A DNA stretch of 64,000 bases from positions 3,410,001-3,474,000 of the forward strand of contig NZ_CP046507.1 of assembly GCF_009741445.1 (NCBI RefSeq), given 5' to 3'. A program made the translations under genes and the position numbers. The notes under the pieces are model-generated. The model was given only the letters and a program-made list of their open reading frames with translations. It searched no databases and was not told the DNA's origin. Origin of the DNA: Mycobacterium avium subsp. avium. GTDB lineage: Bacteria > Actinomycetota > Actinomycetes > Mycobacteriales > Mycobacteriaceae. This document shows, one piece after another, positions 27,229-36,346 of this stretch; position 1 is the stretch's first letter, and every line of letters begins with the position of its first letter.

Positions 27229-29220
27229 ATGGGAATCACGCGAGTACTGGTTGCCAACCGCGGCGAGATCGCCCGACGGGTTTTCGCTACCTGCCGACGG
27301 CTGGGGGTGAGCACCGTCGCCGTCTATACCGACCCCGATGCCGGCGCGCCGCATGTCGCCGAAGCCGACGCCCGGGTGCGGTTGCCGAACACCACCGACT
27401 ACCTCAACATCGAGGCCATCATCGGCGCCGCCCGCGCGGCCGGCGCCGACGCGCTACATCCCGGATATGGATTCCTCTCCGAGAACGCCGATTTCGCGAC
27501 CGCTGTCGCCGACGCCGGACTGACTTGGGTCGGTCCGCCGGTGGATGCGGTGCGCGCGATGGGCTCCAAGATCGAGTCGAAAAAGCTGATGGCCGCCGCC
27601 GGAGTGCCGGTGCTCGACGAGCTCGACCCCGACACCGTCACCGAGGCCCAGCTGCCGGTGCTGGTCAAGGCGTCCGCGGGCGGTGGCGGCCGCGGCATGC
27701 GGGTGGTGCACGAATTATCCGCCCTGCGTGGCGAAGTGGAGGCCGCGCGCCGGGAGGCGCAGTCCGCGTTCGGTGATCCGACGGTGTTCTGCGAACGCTA
27801 TCTGCCCACCGGTCACCACGTCGAGGTTCAGGTGCTGGCCGACGCCCACGGCACGGTGTGGGCGGTCGGCGAACGCGAATGTTCGATTCAGCGCCGTCAC
27901 CAGAAGATCATCGAGGAGGCCCCCTCACCGCTGGTGGAGCGCACACCGGGGATGCGCGCCAAGCTGTTCGAGGCGGCCCGGCTGGCCGCCGGCGCCATCG
28001 GCTACACCGGGGCCGGGACGGTCGAGTTCCTCGCCGATGACGACGGAGAGTTCTACTTCTTGGAGATGAACACCCGGCTGCAGGTCGAACACCCGGTCAC
28101 CGAGGAGACCACCGGGCTGGACCTGGTCGAGCTGCAGCTCGCGGTCGCCGACGGCGCCCGCCTGGACGCGGAACCCCCTGCCGTCCAGGGTTATTCGATC
28201 GAGGCCCGGCTGTACGCCGAGGACCCGGCCCGCGGTTGGCAGCCGCAGGCCGGCGTGGTGCACGCGTTCGCGGTGCCCTCGGTCCGGGCCGAGTTCGGCT
28301 CACTGGGGCGGCGGATCGGCATCCGGCTGGACGCGGGTATCACCGACGGATTCGCGGTGTCGATCCACTACGACCCGATGCTGGCCAAGGTCATCTCCTA
28401 CGCGCCAACCCGCCGTCAGGCGGCGCTGGTGCTGGCCGACGCGCTCACCCGCACCCGGGTGCACGGCGTGCGCACCAACCGCGATCTGCTGGTGAACGTG
28501 CTGCGGCATCCGGCGTTCCTCGACGGCGCCACCGACACAGCGTTTTTCGACACCCACGGCCTGGCCGAGCTGGCGGCGCCGCTGGGCGACGCGGCGGCGG
28601 TGCGCCTGTCGGCGGTCGCGGCCGCTCTCGCCGACGCCGCGCGCAACCGCGCTCACGCCCCGGTGCTGGGCGCCATCCCCAGCGGCTGGCGGAACCTGCC
28701 GTCGGGCTTTCAGGTCAAGGACTACCGCGACGACGAGGGCCACGAGCATCGGGTCCAATATCGTTTCACCAGAACCGGTTTGGTTCTGCCCGATGACCCG
28801 TCGGTGCAGCTGGTGTCGGCCACGGCCGACGACGTGGTGCTGCGCACCGACGGTGTCGAGCACAACTTCTCGGTGCGCCGCTACCACGGCGCCGACGCCG
28901 ACGTGTATGTCGATTCGGCGCGCGGGCCGGTGCACCTGACCGTGCTGCCGCGCTTCCCCGAGCCCGGTTCGACCGTCGAAAAGGGCTCGCTGGTGGCGCC
29001 CATGCCCGGCAACGTCATCCGGCTCGGTGCCGCGATCGGGGACACCGTCACCGCCGGTCAGTCCCTGATCTGGCTGGAAGCCATGAAGATGGAGCACACC
29101 ATCGCCGCCCCGGTCGACGGGGTGCTCGCCGAGCTCAATGTCAAAACCGGTCAGCAAGTCGAAGTCGGCGCTGTGCTGGCAAGAGTGGAAGCGCCGCAAT
29201 CAGAAGGAGATGCACAGTGA
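27229..29220 (+). CDS. accA2: acyl-CoA carboxylase alpha (biotin carboxylase/BCCP) subunit AccA2
   Basis: 663 aa. Biotin carboxylase domain: VLVANRGEIARRVF, ATP-grasp KASAGGGGRGMRVV, and FLEMNTRLQVEHPVTEE. The C-terminal biotin carrier has WLEAMKMEHTI, with the biotinylated Lys between the two Mets. Forms a holoenzyme with AccD2. ATG at 27229, 5 nt after accD2. Orthologue of Rv0973c. The substrate is probably a branched enoyl-CoA. Confidence 0.94.
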   Translation: MGITRVLVANRGEIARRVFATCRRLGVSTVAVYTDPDAGAPHVAEADARVRLPNTTDYLNIEAIIGAARAAGADALHPGYGFLSENADFATAVADAGLTWVGPPVDAVRAMGSKIESKKLMAAAGVPVLDELDPDTVTEAQLPVLVKASAGGGGRGMRVVHELSALRGEVEAARREAQSAFGDPTVFCERYLPTGHHVEVQVLADAHGTVWAVGERECSIQRRHQKIIEEAPSPLVERTPGMRAKLFEAARLAAGAIGYTGAGTVEFLADDDGEFYFLEMNTRLQVEHPVTEETTGLDLVELQLAVADGARLDAEPPAVQGYSIEARLYAEDPARGWQPQAGVVHAFAVPSVRAEFGSLGRRIGIRLDAGITDGFAVSIHYDPMLAKVISYAPTRRQAALVLADALTRTRVHGVRTNRDLLVNVLRHPAFLDGATDTAFFDTHGLAELAAPLGDAAAVRLSAVAAALADAARNRAHAPVLGAIPSGWRNLPSGFQVKDYRDDEGHEHRVQYRFTRTGLVLPDDPSVQLVSATADDVVLRTDGVEHNFSVRRYHGADADVYVDSARGPVHLTVLPRFPEPGSTVEKGSLVAPMPGNVIRLGAAIGDTVTAGQSLIWLEAMKMEHTIAAPVDGVLAELNVKTGQQVEVGAVLARVEAPQSEGDAQ

Positions 29221-30383
29221 CCGACAGCAGCTTCATCGAAAACGAAGAGCGTCAGGCGTTGCGCAAGGCGGTAGCCGAGTGGGCATCCAACTACGGCAGC
29301 GAGTACTACCTGCGGAAGGCCCGCGCCCACGAGCACACTGACGAATTGTGGTCCGAAGCAGGCAAACTCGGCTTTCTCGGGGTGAACCTGCCCGAGCAGT
29401 ACGGCGGCGGGGGCGCCGGCATGTACGAGCTGTCGCTGGTGATGGAGGAGATGGCGGCCGCGGGCAGCGCGCTGCTGTTGATGGTGGTGTCGCCGGCCAT
29501 CAACGGCACCATCATCAGCAAGTTCGGCACCGAGGAGCAGAAGAAGCGCTGGCTTCCCGGGATCGCCGACGGCACGCTGACAATGGCGTTCGCCATCACC
29601 GAACCCGACGCCGGGTCCAACTCGCACAAGATCACCACCACCGCCCGCCGCGACGGCAGCGACTGGATCCTCAAGGGCCAGAAGGTTTTCATTTCCGGCA
29701 TCGACCAGGCGCAGGCGGTCCTGGTGGTGGCCCGCACCGAGGAGGCAAAGACCGGCAAGCTGCGGCCCGCGCTGTTCGTGGTGCCCACCGATGCGCCCGG
29801 TTTCAGCGCCACGCCGATCGAGATGGAATTGATCAGCCCGGAACGCCAGTTCCAGGTCTTCCTCGACGACGTGCGGCTGCCGTCGGATGCGCTCATCGGC
29901 GCCGAAGACGCCGCGATCGCACAGCTTTTCGCCGGGCTCAACCCCGAACGCATCATGGGCGCAGCCAGCTCCGTCGGGATGGGCCGGTTCGCGCTGGCCC
30001 GGGCCGCCGAATACGTCAAGACCCGCCAGGTGTGGGGCACCCCGGTCGGCGCGCACCAGGGCCTGTCACATCCGTTGGCGCAGTGCCACATCGAGGTCGA
30101 ACTCGCCAAGCTGATGATGCAGAAGGCGGCCACCCTGTATGACGCCGGCAACGACATGGGCGCGGCCGAGGCCGCCAACATGGCCAAATATGCTGCGGCC
30201 GAGGCGGCTACCCGCTCGGTCGACCAGGCGGTGCAGTCGATGGGCGGCAACGGCCTCACCAAGGAGTACGGTGTGGCCGCCATGCTGGCCTCGGCCCGGC
30301 TGGGCCGCATCGCCCCGGTCAGCCGCGAGATGGTGCTCAACTTCGTCGCCCAGACCTCGCTGGGCCTGCCCCGCAGCTACTGA
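29217..30383 (+). CDS. fadE12: acyl-CoA dehydrogenase FadE12
   Basis: 388 aa, GTG start overlapping accA2 (GTGA). FAD motif FAITEPDAGSNSHKITT, NPERIMGAASSVGMGRFAL in the dimer helix, and QSMGGNGLTKEYG near the C-terminus. Second dehydrogenase in the same operon, suggesting two oxidation rounds or two substrates. Orthologue of Rv0972c. Confidence 0.92.
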   Translation: MTDSSFIENEERQALRKAVAEWASNYGSEYYLRKARAHEHTDELWSEAGKLGFLGVNLPEQYGGGGAGMYELSLVMEEMAAAGSALLLMVVSPAINGTIISKFGTEEQKKRWLPGIADGTLTMAFAITEPDAGSNSHKITTTARRDGSDWILKGQKVFISGIDQAQAVLVVARTEEAKTGKLRPALFVVPTDAPGFSATPIEMELISPERQFQVFLDDVRLPSDALIGAEDAAIAQLFAGLNPERIMGAASSVGMGRFALARAAEYVKTRQVWGTPVGAHQGLSHPLAQCHIEVELAKLMMQKAATLYDAGNDMGAAEAANMAKYAAAEAATRSVDQAVQSMGGNGLTKEYGVAAMLASARLGRIAPVSREMVLNFVAQTSLGLPRSY

Positions 30384-30387
30384 GACG

Positions 30388-31179
30388 ATGGACGCCCTGG
30401 TCGACTACGCCGGTCCCGCCGCCACCGGCGGTCCGGTGGCGCGGCTGACGCTGAACTCACCGCACAACCGCAACGCGCTGTCCAGCGCGCTGGTCAGCCA
30501 GTTGCATCAGGGGCTGCGCGACGCCTCGTCGGATCCGGCGGTGCGGGTGGTGGTGCTGGCCCATACCGGCGGCACCTTCTGCGCGGGTGCGGATCTCAGC
30601 GAGGCCGGGTCCGGCGGGTCGCCCTCGTCGGCCTACGACATGGCCGTCGAGCGGGCCCGGGAGATGGCCGCCCTGATGCGCGCCATCGTCGAATCCCGAC
30701 TGCCGGTGATCGCCGCGATCGACGGCCACGTCCGGGCCGGCGGGTTCGGCTTGGTGGGCGCCTGCGACATCGCGGTCGCCGGCCCGCGCAGCAGCTTCGC
30801 GCTGACCGAGGCGCGGATCGGCGTCGCCCCGGCCATCATCTCGCTGACGCTGCTGCCGAAGCTGTCGGCGCGCGCGGCCGCGCGCTACTACCTGACCGGC
30901 GAGAAGTTCGACGCCCGACGGGCCGAGGAGATCGGGTTGATCACCATGGCCGCCGAGGACGTCGACGCCGCGGTCGACCAACTGGTCGCCGACGTGGGCC
31001 GCGGTTCGCCGCAGGGCCTCGCGGCGTCCAAGGCACTGACCACCGCCGCGGTGCTGGAGCGCTTCGACCGGGACGCCGAGCGGCTGGCCGAGGAATCCGC
31101 CCGGCTGTTCGTGTCCGACGAAGCCCGCGAAGGCATGCTGGCGTTCCTGGAGAAGCGGTCACCCAACTGGACGAGTTAG
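30388..31179 (+). CDS. echA7: enoyl-CoA hydratase/isomerase EchA7
   Basis: 263 aa crotonase-fold enzyme. Oxyanion-hole loops: GGTFCAGADLSEA and DGHVRAGGFGLVGACD. The catalytic Glu pair of true hydratases is not obvious: the second loop reads ALTEARIGVAP, which retains one Glu. Last gene of the atuA-fadE13-accD2-accA2-fadE12-echA7 operon, starting 4 nt after fadE12. Likely hydrates the carboxylated enoyl-CoA. Confidence 0.9.
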   Translation: MDALVDYAGPAATGGPVARLTLNSPHNRNALSSALVSQLHQGLRDASSDPAVRVVVLAHTGGTFCAGADLSEAGSGGSPSSAYDMAVERAREMAALMRAIVESRLPVIAAIDGHVRAGGFGLVGACDIAVAGPRSSFALTEARIGVAPAIISLTLLPKLSARAAARYYLTGEKFDARRAEEIGLITMAAEDVDAAVDQLVADVGRGSPQGLAASKALTTAAVLERFDRDAERLAEESARLFVSDEAREGMLAFLEKRSPNWTS

Positions 31180-31312
31180 CCAGCCGATAAGTTAGCCAGA
31201 TGTCAAACAGGGGATCCGGCCGGACGGGCCGCGCGGGGTCGCGGGCCGGTGCAAGGTTGCAGTTTAGCCAATCCTCTTGCAGCAAAAGCTGGACGTCGTA
31301 GGCTCGTGGGTG

Positions 31313-31915
31313 ATGAGCAACTCAACGCAACGGGATGCGGAGGATACGCGCGACGAGCCGTCGCGCGCCGCCGATACTGATCGCATACAGATTGCACAGT
31401 TGCTGGCATATGCGGCCGAGCAGGGCCGGCTGCAGCTCAACGACTATGAGGACCGCCTGACCAGGGCTTATGCGGCCAAAACGTACGAGGAACTCGATCA
31501 GCTGCGGGCCGATCTACCGGGCGCGCCGATCAGCCCGCGCCGCGGCGGCAAACCGAATCCGGCGCCCTCGACGCTGCTGCTGGCCTTGTTGAGCGGCTTC
31601 GAGCGGCGCGGCCGGTGGAACGTCCCGAAGAAGCTGACCACCTTCACCCTGTGGGGCAGCGGCGTGGTCGATCTGCGCTACGCCGACTTCACCTCGACCG
31701 AGGTCGACATCCACGCGATGTCCATCATGGGCGTGCAAAGCATTTTGCTGCCGCCGGAGGTCAACGTCGAGGTGCACGGCCGCGGCATGATGGGAAACTT
31801 CGACCGCGACGTCCCCGGCCAGGGCACTCCGGGCGCGCCGACGGTGCACATCCGTGGCTTCTCGCTGTGGGGCGGGGTGGGCATCAGGCGCAAGGCGCGC
31901 CGGCCACGGCCCTAG
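31313..31915 (+). CDS. DUF1707 SHOCT-like regulatory membrane-associated protein (Rv0966c type)
   Basis: 200 aa. DUF1707 domain at residues ~22-75 (RIQIAQLLAYAAEQGRLQLN, then DRLTRAYAAKTYEEL), followed by a C-terminal DUF2154/LiaF-like beta domain (TLWGSGVVDLRYADFTSTEV). No membrane helix is evident. ATG at 31313; a GTG one codon earlier is possible. In M. tuberculosis the copper operon csoR-ctpV lies next to this gene; here echA7 is the direct neighbour. Confidence 0.82.
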   Translation: MSNSTQRDAEDTRDEPSRAADTDRIQIAQLLAYAAEQGRLQLNDYEDRLTRAYAAKTYEELDQLRADLPGAPISPRRGGKPNPAPSTLLLALLSGFERRGRWNVPKKLTTFTLWGSGVVDLRYADFTSTEVDIHAMSIMGVQSILLPPEVNVEVHGRGMMGNFDRDVPGQGTPGAPTVHIRGFSLWGGVGIRRKARRPRP

Positions 31916-31929
31916 GAGCGCATCTTTTG

Positions 31930-31971
31930 GCAGCATCGAAAAGGACTGTCGCGCAGTCTTTTTGATGCTGC
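31930..31971. terminator. bidirectional intrinsic terminator between convergent genes
   Basis: GCAGCATCGAAAAGGACTG and CAGTCTTTTTGATGCTGC pair over about 18 bp (one mismatch/bulge) around TCGCG, with T-runs on both strands. Placed between the DUF1707 gene and the AKR gene, whose stops face each other. Confidence 0.8.
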
Positions 31972-31975
31972 GCCG

Positions 31976-32824
31976 TCAGCGTGGTATGTAGTCGAAGGTG
32001 TCCGGATTGGGGCCGCGTCGCCCGGATTCCCCGCGATCCAGCGCCGAGATCGCCTCCATCGCGCGCTCGTCCAGCTCGAAGTCGAACAGTTCGAAGTTCG
32101 ATTTCATCCGATCCGGGTTGACCGTCTTGGGAAAGACGACGTCGCCGCGCTGGATGTGCCAGCGCAGCACCACCTGCGCGGCGGTGCGGCCGAGACCGTC
32201 GGCGATGCGGTTGATGACCGCGTCGCCGAGCACGTCGCCCTGCGCGATGGGCGACCACGCCTCGATCGCGATGCCGTGCTCGCGGGCGTAGCCGCGGACC
32301 TTCTGGTTGGTGAAGTAGGGATGCACCTCGACCTGGTTGACGGCGGGCACGGTGTCGGTTTCGGCGGCGAGCCGCTCCAGGTGTGGGACTTGGAAATTCG
32401 ACACACCGATGCTGCGGGCGCGGCCGTCGCGGGCGAACTCCTCCAAAACCCGCCAGGTGGAAACGAAGTCGCCGCCGTACAGCGTGGGCAGCGGCCAGTG
32501 GATCAGAAACAGGTCGACGTAGTCGGAGCCCAAGGCTTTCAGCGTGGCGTCGAATGCCCGGCGCGCGGCGTCAGGTTCGTGAAATCCGTTGTTGAGCTTG
32601 CTGGTGACGAAAACCTCGGATCGATCCAGCCCGGCGTCGCGAATACCCTGAGCGACTTCCCGTTCGTTGCCGTACATTTCGGCGGTGTCGATGTGGCGGT
32701 ATCCGATATCCAGAGCCGCCCGCACCGCCGCGGCAGTCTCGTCGGGCTTGATCTGATACACGCCGAAGCCGAGCTGCGGGATGCGCGCACCGTCGTTGAG
32801 TTCGATCGTCGGAACCTTGCTCAC
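31976..32824 (-). CDS. aldo/keto reductase (AKR5-like 2,5-diketo-gluconate reductase family)
   Basis: NADPH-dependent carbonyl reductase, 282 aa. AKR motifs: GFGVYQI, DIGYRHIDTAEMYGNE (Asp/Tyr of the catalytic tetrad), DLFLIHWPLP (His), and AQVVLRWHIQRGDVVFPKTV for the cofactor. GTG at 32824 has a strong AGGAGG site; an upstream start would include it. Substrate unknown; possibly methylglyoxal-type aldehydes as for M. tuberculosis Rv2971. Confidence 0.9.
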   Translation of the reverse strand: MSKVPTIELNDGARIPQLGFGVYQIKPDETAAAVRAALDIGYRHIDTAEMYGNEREVAQGIRDAGLDRSEVFVTSKLNNGFHEPDAARRAFDATLKALGSDYVDLFLIHWPLPTLYGGDFVSTWRVLEEFARDGRARSIGVSNFQVPHLERLAAETDTVPAVNQVEVHPYFTNQKVRGYAREHGIAIEAWSPIAQGDVLGDAVINRIADGLGRTAAQVVLRWHIQRGDVVFPKTVNPDRMKSNFELFDFELDERAMEAISALDRGESGRRGPNPDTFDYIPR

Positions 32825-32871
32825 CCGGTTTTCCTCCTTCTCAGTCAAACTCAGACGCGCGACCGGTGTCG

Positions 32872-34857
32872 CTATCGACGCCGCCGGGACCGCAGGTAGT
32901 CACCCACCACGGCCGCTCCCAATCCGTCGAGGTCGGGCACCACCACGCGCCCCTCGACGCGCCGGGCCACCTGGTCGATGAACCGAGCCAGGCCGGGGTC
33001 GCTGCCCAGCCGGAAGATGGTGATCTGCGCCCCCAGCCGTGCCATCTCGTCGAAGCCGCGCACGGTGTGCGCGATGGTCCGCGGGTGCGGGGGATAGTCG
33101 AAGAACACGGTCGTGCCCTCGCCCTCGAAGTCCTCCAGGTGCGCGGTCGGCTCACCGTCGGTGACCACCAGCACCACGGGCTGCGCGTTGGGGTGGCGAC
33201 GCAGATGCCGGCCCGCCAGCGCCAGCGCGTGATGCAGATTGGTGCCCTGCTCGTACACACCCTCCAGCCCGGTCAGCTCGGCGGCGGTCACCGTCCGGGC
33301 GTAGCGGCCAAAAGCAATGATCTGCAAGGCATCCGAACGGAACCGGGTGCACACCAGATGGTTGAGCGCCAGCGCCGTCTGCTTCATCGGCAGCCAGCGG
33401 TTCTCCATCACCATCGAGAACGACGTGTCCACCAGCAGCGCGACCGCGGCCTGCGTGCGCGTCTCGGTTTCGGAGACCTCGACGTCGTCGACGGTGATCT
33501 TCAACCGCCCGTCCGGTCCGTCCAGAGTGGCCGTCCCGGCTTGGCGCAGCACGGCGTTGGTCAGGGTGCGGGAGATGTTCCACGGCTCGGTGTCACCGAA
33601 CTGCCAGGGCCGGGTGGCGCCGGTGAGTTCGCCGGCCGCCCCCGCGCGCCGGTGGTCACGTTCACCGCGGCGGCCGGAAAGCTGTTGTGCCACATCGCGT
33701 AACGCCGTCTCACCCAGGCGGCGCATGGCCTTCGGCGACAGCCGCCACTGGCCGTCGGACCCGCGGTCCAAAAAGCCCTGATTGACCAGCGCCCGTTCCA
33801 GCTCGGCGAGCGTGCGGGCGTCGACGGCCGCCTCGTCGCCGAGTTGGCGTGCCAGCGCGTCCAGATCGACGTCATCCATGGTGGCGCCCGGATAGCTTTG
33901 CGAGAGCTGCTCGGCCAGTTGCTCCAGCTCGGCGATGTCGGCCAGCGCCTGGGTGCCCTCGCCCATGCCGAACGGGTTGTCGCCGGAGAACTGCTCGGAC
34001 CCGCCCCAGTCCTCCCCGGGCCGCGCCGCCTGCAGATGCGCGTCGAGCCGGTTCAGCGCCTGCATCAGGTCGGGCGAGCCGAAAGCCTGCTGCGCCAAGG
34101 CATCCAGCTCGGCGCGCTGCTCGGCGCTGAGGCTGTTGCGGAACCGCTGCGCGGCGGCGGCGCGCTTGGCCAACGAATCCAGCAGCTCCTCGACATTGCG
34201 CGGGCTCTCCGGGAAGAACTCGCCGTGCTTGGCCATGAAGTCGTCGAAGTCCTGCTGGGAGTCTTGGCCTTTGGCGTGCTTGTCCAGCAGGTCGTTGAGG
34301 TCGTTCAGCATGTCGCTGACCCGCTGACGGTCCTCGTCGGTGGCGCCCTGCAGCGCCTGCTTCATGCCCGCGAAGCGTTGGTCGAGCATCTCGCGCCCGA
34401 GCAGATCCTTGATCTGGTCGTACTTTTCACGCGCCTCGCTGCTGCGCCAGTTGTATTCGGAAAGCTCCTGCACGGCCTTGGCCGGCGACGCCGGCAGCGC
34501 ATCGAGCTGCAGTTCACCGAACCGGGCGTCATCGTCGAGCGCGCGGGCCAGCTCCTTGCGTTCGGCCAGCACGGCCTCGTCCAGCAGCTTCTTGATCTCC
34601 TGCAGGGTGCCGTCTAAATTGTTGCGGCGCAACAATTCCCGTCGCCGCCGGTTGGCCTCGGCGGCCAGCCGGTCGGCGCCGGGCATGTTCTTGGTGCCGC
34701 GCCGCAGCAGCTCGGAGAGGGCACGCCGCGGCGAGGTGCCGGCCATCACGTCCTGGCCGATCTGTTCGAGCGCCTCCCGCAGATCCACCGGGGGCGCCAG
34801 CGGATCGGGTCCGCCGGTGTACGCCGAGTATCGCGACGAGTGGCCCCTGTTAGCCAT
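32872..34857 (-). CDS. VWA-domain protein (Rv0959 type), partner of MoxR-like ATPase
   Basis: 661 aa. N-terminal ~400 residues are helical and charged (coiled-coil-like, EIKKLLDEAVLAERKELARAL). The C-terminal von Willebrand A domain has a full MIDAS: DTSFSM (DxSxS-like, third Ser replaced by Met position shift), TNLHHAL and VTDGEP. Start overlaps the upstream AAA gene by 8 nt. MoxR/VWA pairs act as chaperone modules that insert metals or mature complexes; the client here is unknown. Confidence 0.86.
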   Translation of the reverse strand: MANRGHSSRYSAYTGGPDPLAPPVDLREALEQIGQDVMAGTSPRRALSELLRRGTKNMPGADRLAAEANRRRRELLRRNNLDGTLQEIKKLLDEAVLAERKELARALDDDARFGELQLDALPASPAKAVQELSEYNWRSSEAREKYDQIKDLLGREMLDQRFAGMKQALQGATDEDRQRVSDMLNDLNDLLDKHAKGQDSQQDFDDFMAKHGEFFPESPRNVEELLDSLAKRAAAAQRFRNSLSAEQRAELDALAQQAFGSPDLMQALNRLDAHLQAARPGEDWGGSEQFSGDNPFGMGEGTQALADIAELEQLAEQLSQSYPGATMDDVDLDALARQLGDEAAVDARTLAELERALVNQGFLDRGSDGQWRLSPKAMRRLGETALRDVAQQLSGRRGERDHRRAGAAGELTGATRPWQFGDTEPWNISRTLTNAVLRQAGTATLDGPDGRLKITVDDVEVSETETRTQAAVALLVDTSFSMVMENRWLPMKQTALALNHLVCTRFRSDALQIIAFGRYARTVTAAELTGLEGVYEQGTNLHHALALAGRHLRRHPNAQPVVLVVTDGEPTAHLEDFEGEGTTVFFDYPPHPRTIAHTVRGFDEMARLGAQITIFRLGSDPGLARFIDQVARRVEGRVVVPDLDGLGAAVVGDYLRSRRRR

Positions 34858-36241
34858 AGACGGTCTGGCCCTCCCCGGACACCTTGTCGATTCGCTTGGC
34901 CAAATACAGTGCCTCCAGCGCAAGTTCGAGCGCCGCGGCGCGTTCGCCCTCCGAGCGGGCGTGCAGCTTGTCGGCGATCTTGTCCACCACCGGCAGGCTG
35001 GGGATCGCCGCCAGCACATCCTTGGCCGACACCCGCTCACCCGTCGTCACCGCCGAGCCGCCCTCGACGGCGGCCACCAGCGACCCGACGTCGATGCCGC
35101 CCAGCACCCGCGACGCGGTGTCGGCGGTCGCGCGGCGCAGCAAGTGCTCGAGCACCGCCTGTTCGCGGCCTTCCTCGCCGGACTCGAATTCCAGCTTGCC
35201 GCGCAGCACGTCGATCACCGTGCCCAGGTCGACGACCCGGGCCACCGGATCCGTCTCGCCCAGCACGGCGCCGCGGTGCCGGGCCGCGGCCGCGACGGTT
35301 TCGGCGGCCGCGATCGCGAACCGCGCCGACACTCCGGACCGCTGGTCGACGGAGTTGGACTCGCGCAGGTAACGCGCGAACCGCGCGATGATCTGCATCA
35401 GGTAGTCGGGGACGTGGGCGGACAGGTGCGCTTCCTGCGCGATCACGCCGACTTCCGCGGACAACTCGAGCGGGTAGTGGGTGCGGATCTCGGCGCCGAA
35501 GCGGTCCTTGAGCGGGGTGATGATGCGGCCCCGGTTGGTGTAGTCCTCCGGGTTGGCGCTGGCCACCACCAGCACGTCCAGCGGCAGCCGCAGCGTGTAG
35601 CCGCGGACCTGGATGTCGCGTTCCTCCATCACGTTGAGCATCGACACCTGGATGCGCTCGGCGAGGTCGGGGAGCTCGTTGACGGCGACGATGCCGCGGT
35701 GTGCCCGCGGGATCAGCCCGTAGGCGATGGTCTCCGGGTCCCCGAGGCTGCGACCCTCGGCGACCTTGATCGGGTCGATGTCGCCGACCAGGTCGGCGAC
35801 GCTGGTGTCCGGGGTGGCCAGTTTCTCGGTGTAGCGCTCGCTGCGGTGCTTCCACTCCACCGGCAGGTCGTCACCCAGCGTGGCGGCCTTGCGGATGGAC
35901 TCCGGCGTGATCGGCGAATACGGGTGCTCGCCCAGTTCGGCCCCGGCGATCACGGGCGTCCACTCGTCGAGCAGGCCGACCAGCGCGCGCAGCAGCCGGG
36001 TCTTGCCCTGGCCGCGCTCACCGAGCAGCACGAAGTCGTGGCCGGCGATCAGCGCCCGCTCCAGCTGAGGCAGGACGGTGTCGTCGAATCCCAGGATGCC
36101 CGGCCAGATGGCCTCACCGTCGCCGCCTTCGGCGAGGCGGGCCAGCAGATTCTCGCGGATTTCCTGCTTGACTCCCCGTTCACGATGTCCGGCGGCACGC
36201 AATTCGCCGACGGTGCGGGGCAGGTTGCTCGGTGACGTCAC
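34850..36241 (-). CDS. MoxR-like AAA+ ATPase (Rv0958, magnesium-chelatase-like)
   Basis: 463 aa. Walker A GERGQGKTRLL. The Walker B-equivalent is atypical, GIVAVNELPDL, followed by MLNVMEERDIQVRGYTLRLP, the sensor loop shared with magnesium chelatase subunit I. The GTG at 36241 (VTSPSN) matches the M. tuberculosis start; a second GTG lies one codon upstream. Coupled to the VWA gene. Confidence 0.88.
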   Translation of the reverse strand: MTSPSNLPRTVGELRAAGHRERGVKQEIRENLLARLAEGGDGEAIWPGILGFDDTVLPQLERALIAGHDFVLLGERGQGKTRLLRALVGLLDEWTPVIAGAELGEHPYSPITPESIRKAATLGDDLPVEWKHRSERYTEKLATPDTSVADLVGDIDPIKVAEGRSLGDPETIAYGLIPRAHRGIVAVNELPDLAERIQVSMLNVMEERDIQVRGYTLRLPLDVLVVASANPEDYTNRGRIITPLKDRFGAEIRTHYPLELSAEVGVIAQEAHLSAHVPDYLMQIIARFARYLRESNSVDQRSGVSARFAIAAAETVAAAARHRGAVLGETDPVARVVDLGTVIDVLRGKLEFESGEEGREQAVLEHLLRRATADTASRVLGGIDVGSLVAAVEGGSAVTTGERVSAKDVLAAIPSLPVVDKIADKLHARSEGERAAALELALEALYLAKRIDKVSGEGQTVYG

Positions 36242-36303
36242 CACTCCACGCTACGACGAGCGCCCAGACGCGTCATCCGAAGGGCGTTCACTGCGTGCCG
36301 ACA

Positions 36304-36338
36304 CGAAGGCCGGGCATCGTGGGGACGCCCGGCCTTCG
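36304..36338 (-). terminator. hairpin downstream of the LGFP lipoprotein gene
   Basis: CGAAGGCCGGGC and GCCCGGCCTTCG form a perfect 12-bp stem with an 11-nt loop, 9 nt past the lipoprotein stop and before the MoxR gene. Confidence 0.7.
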
Positions 36339-36346
36339 CGGCGTAC

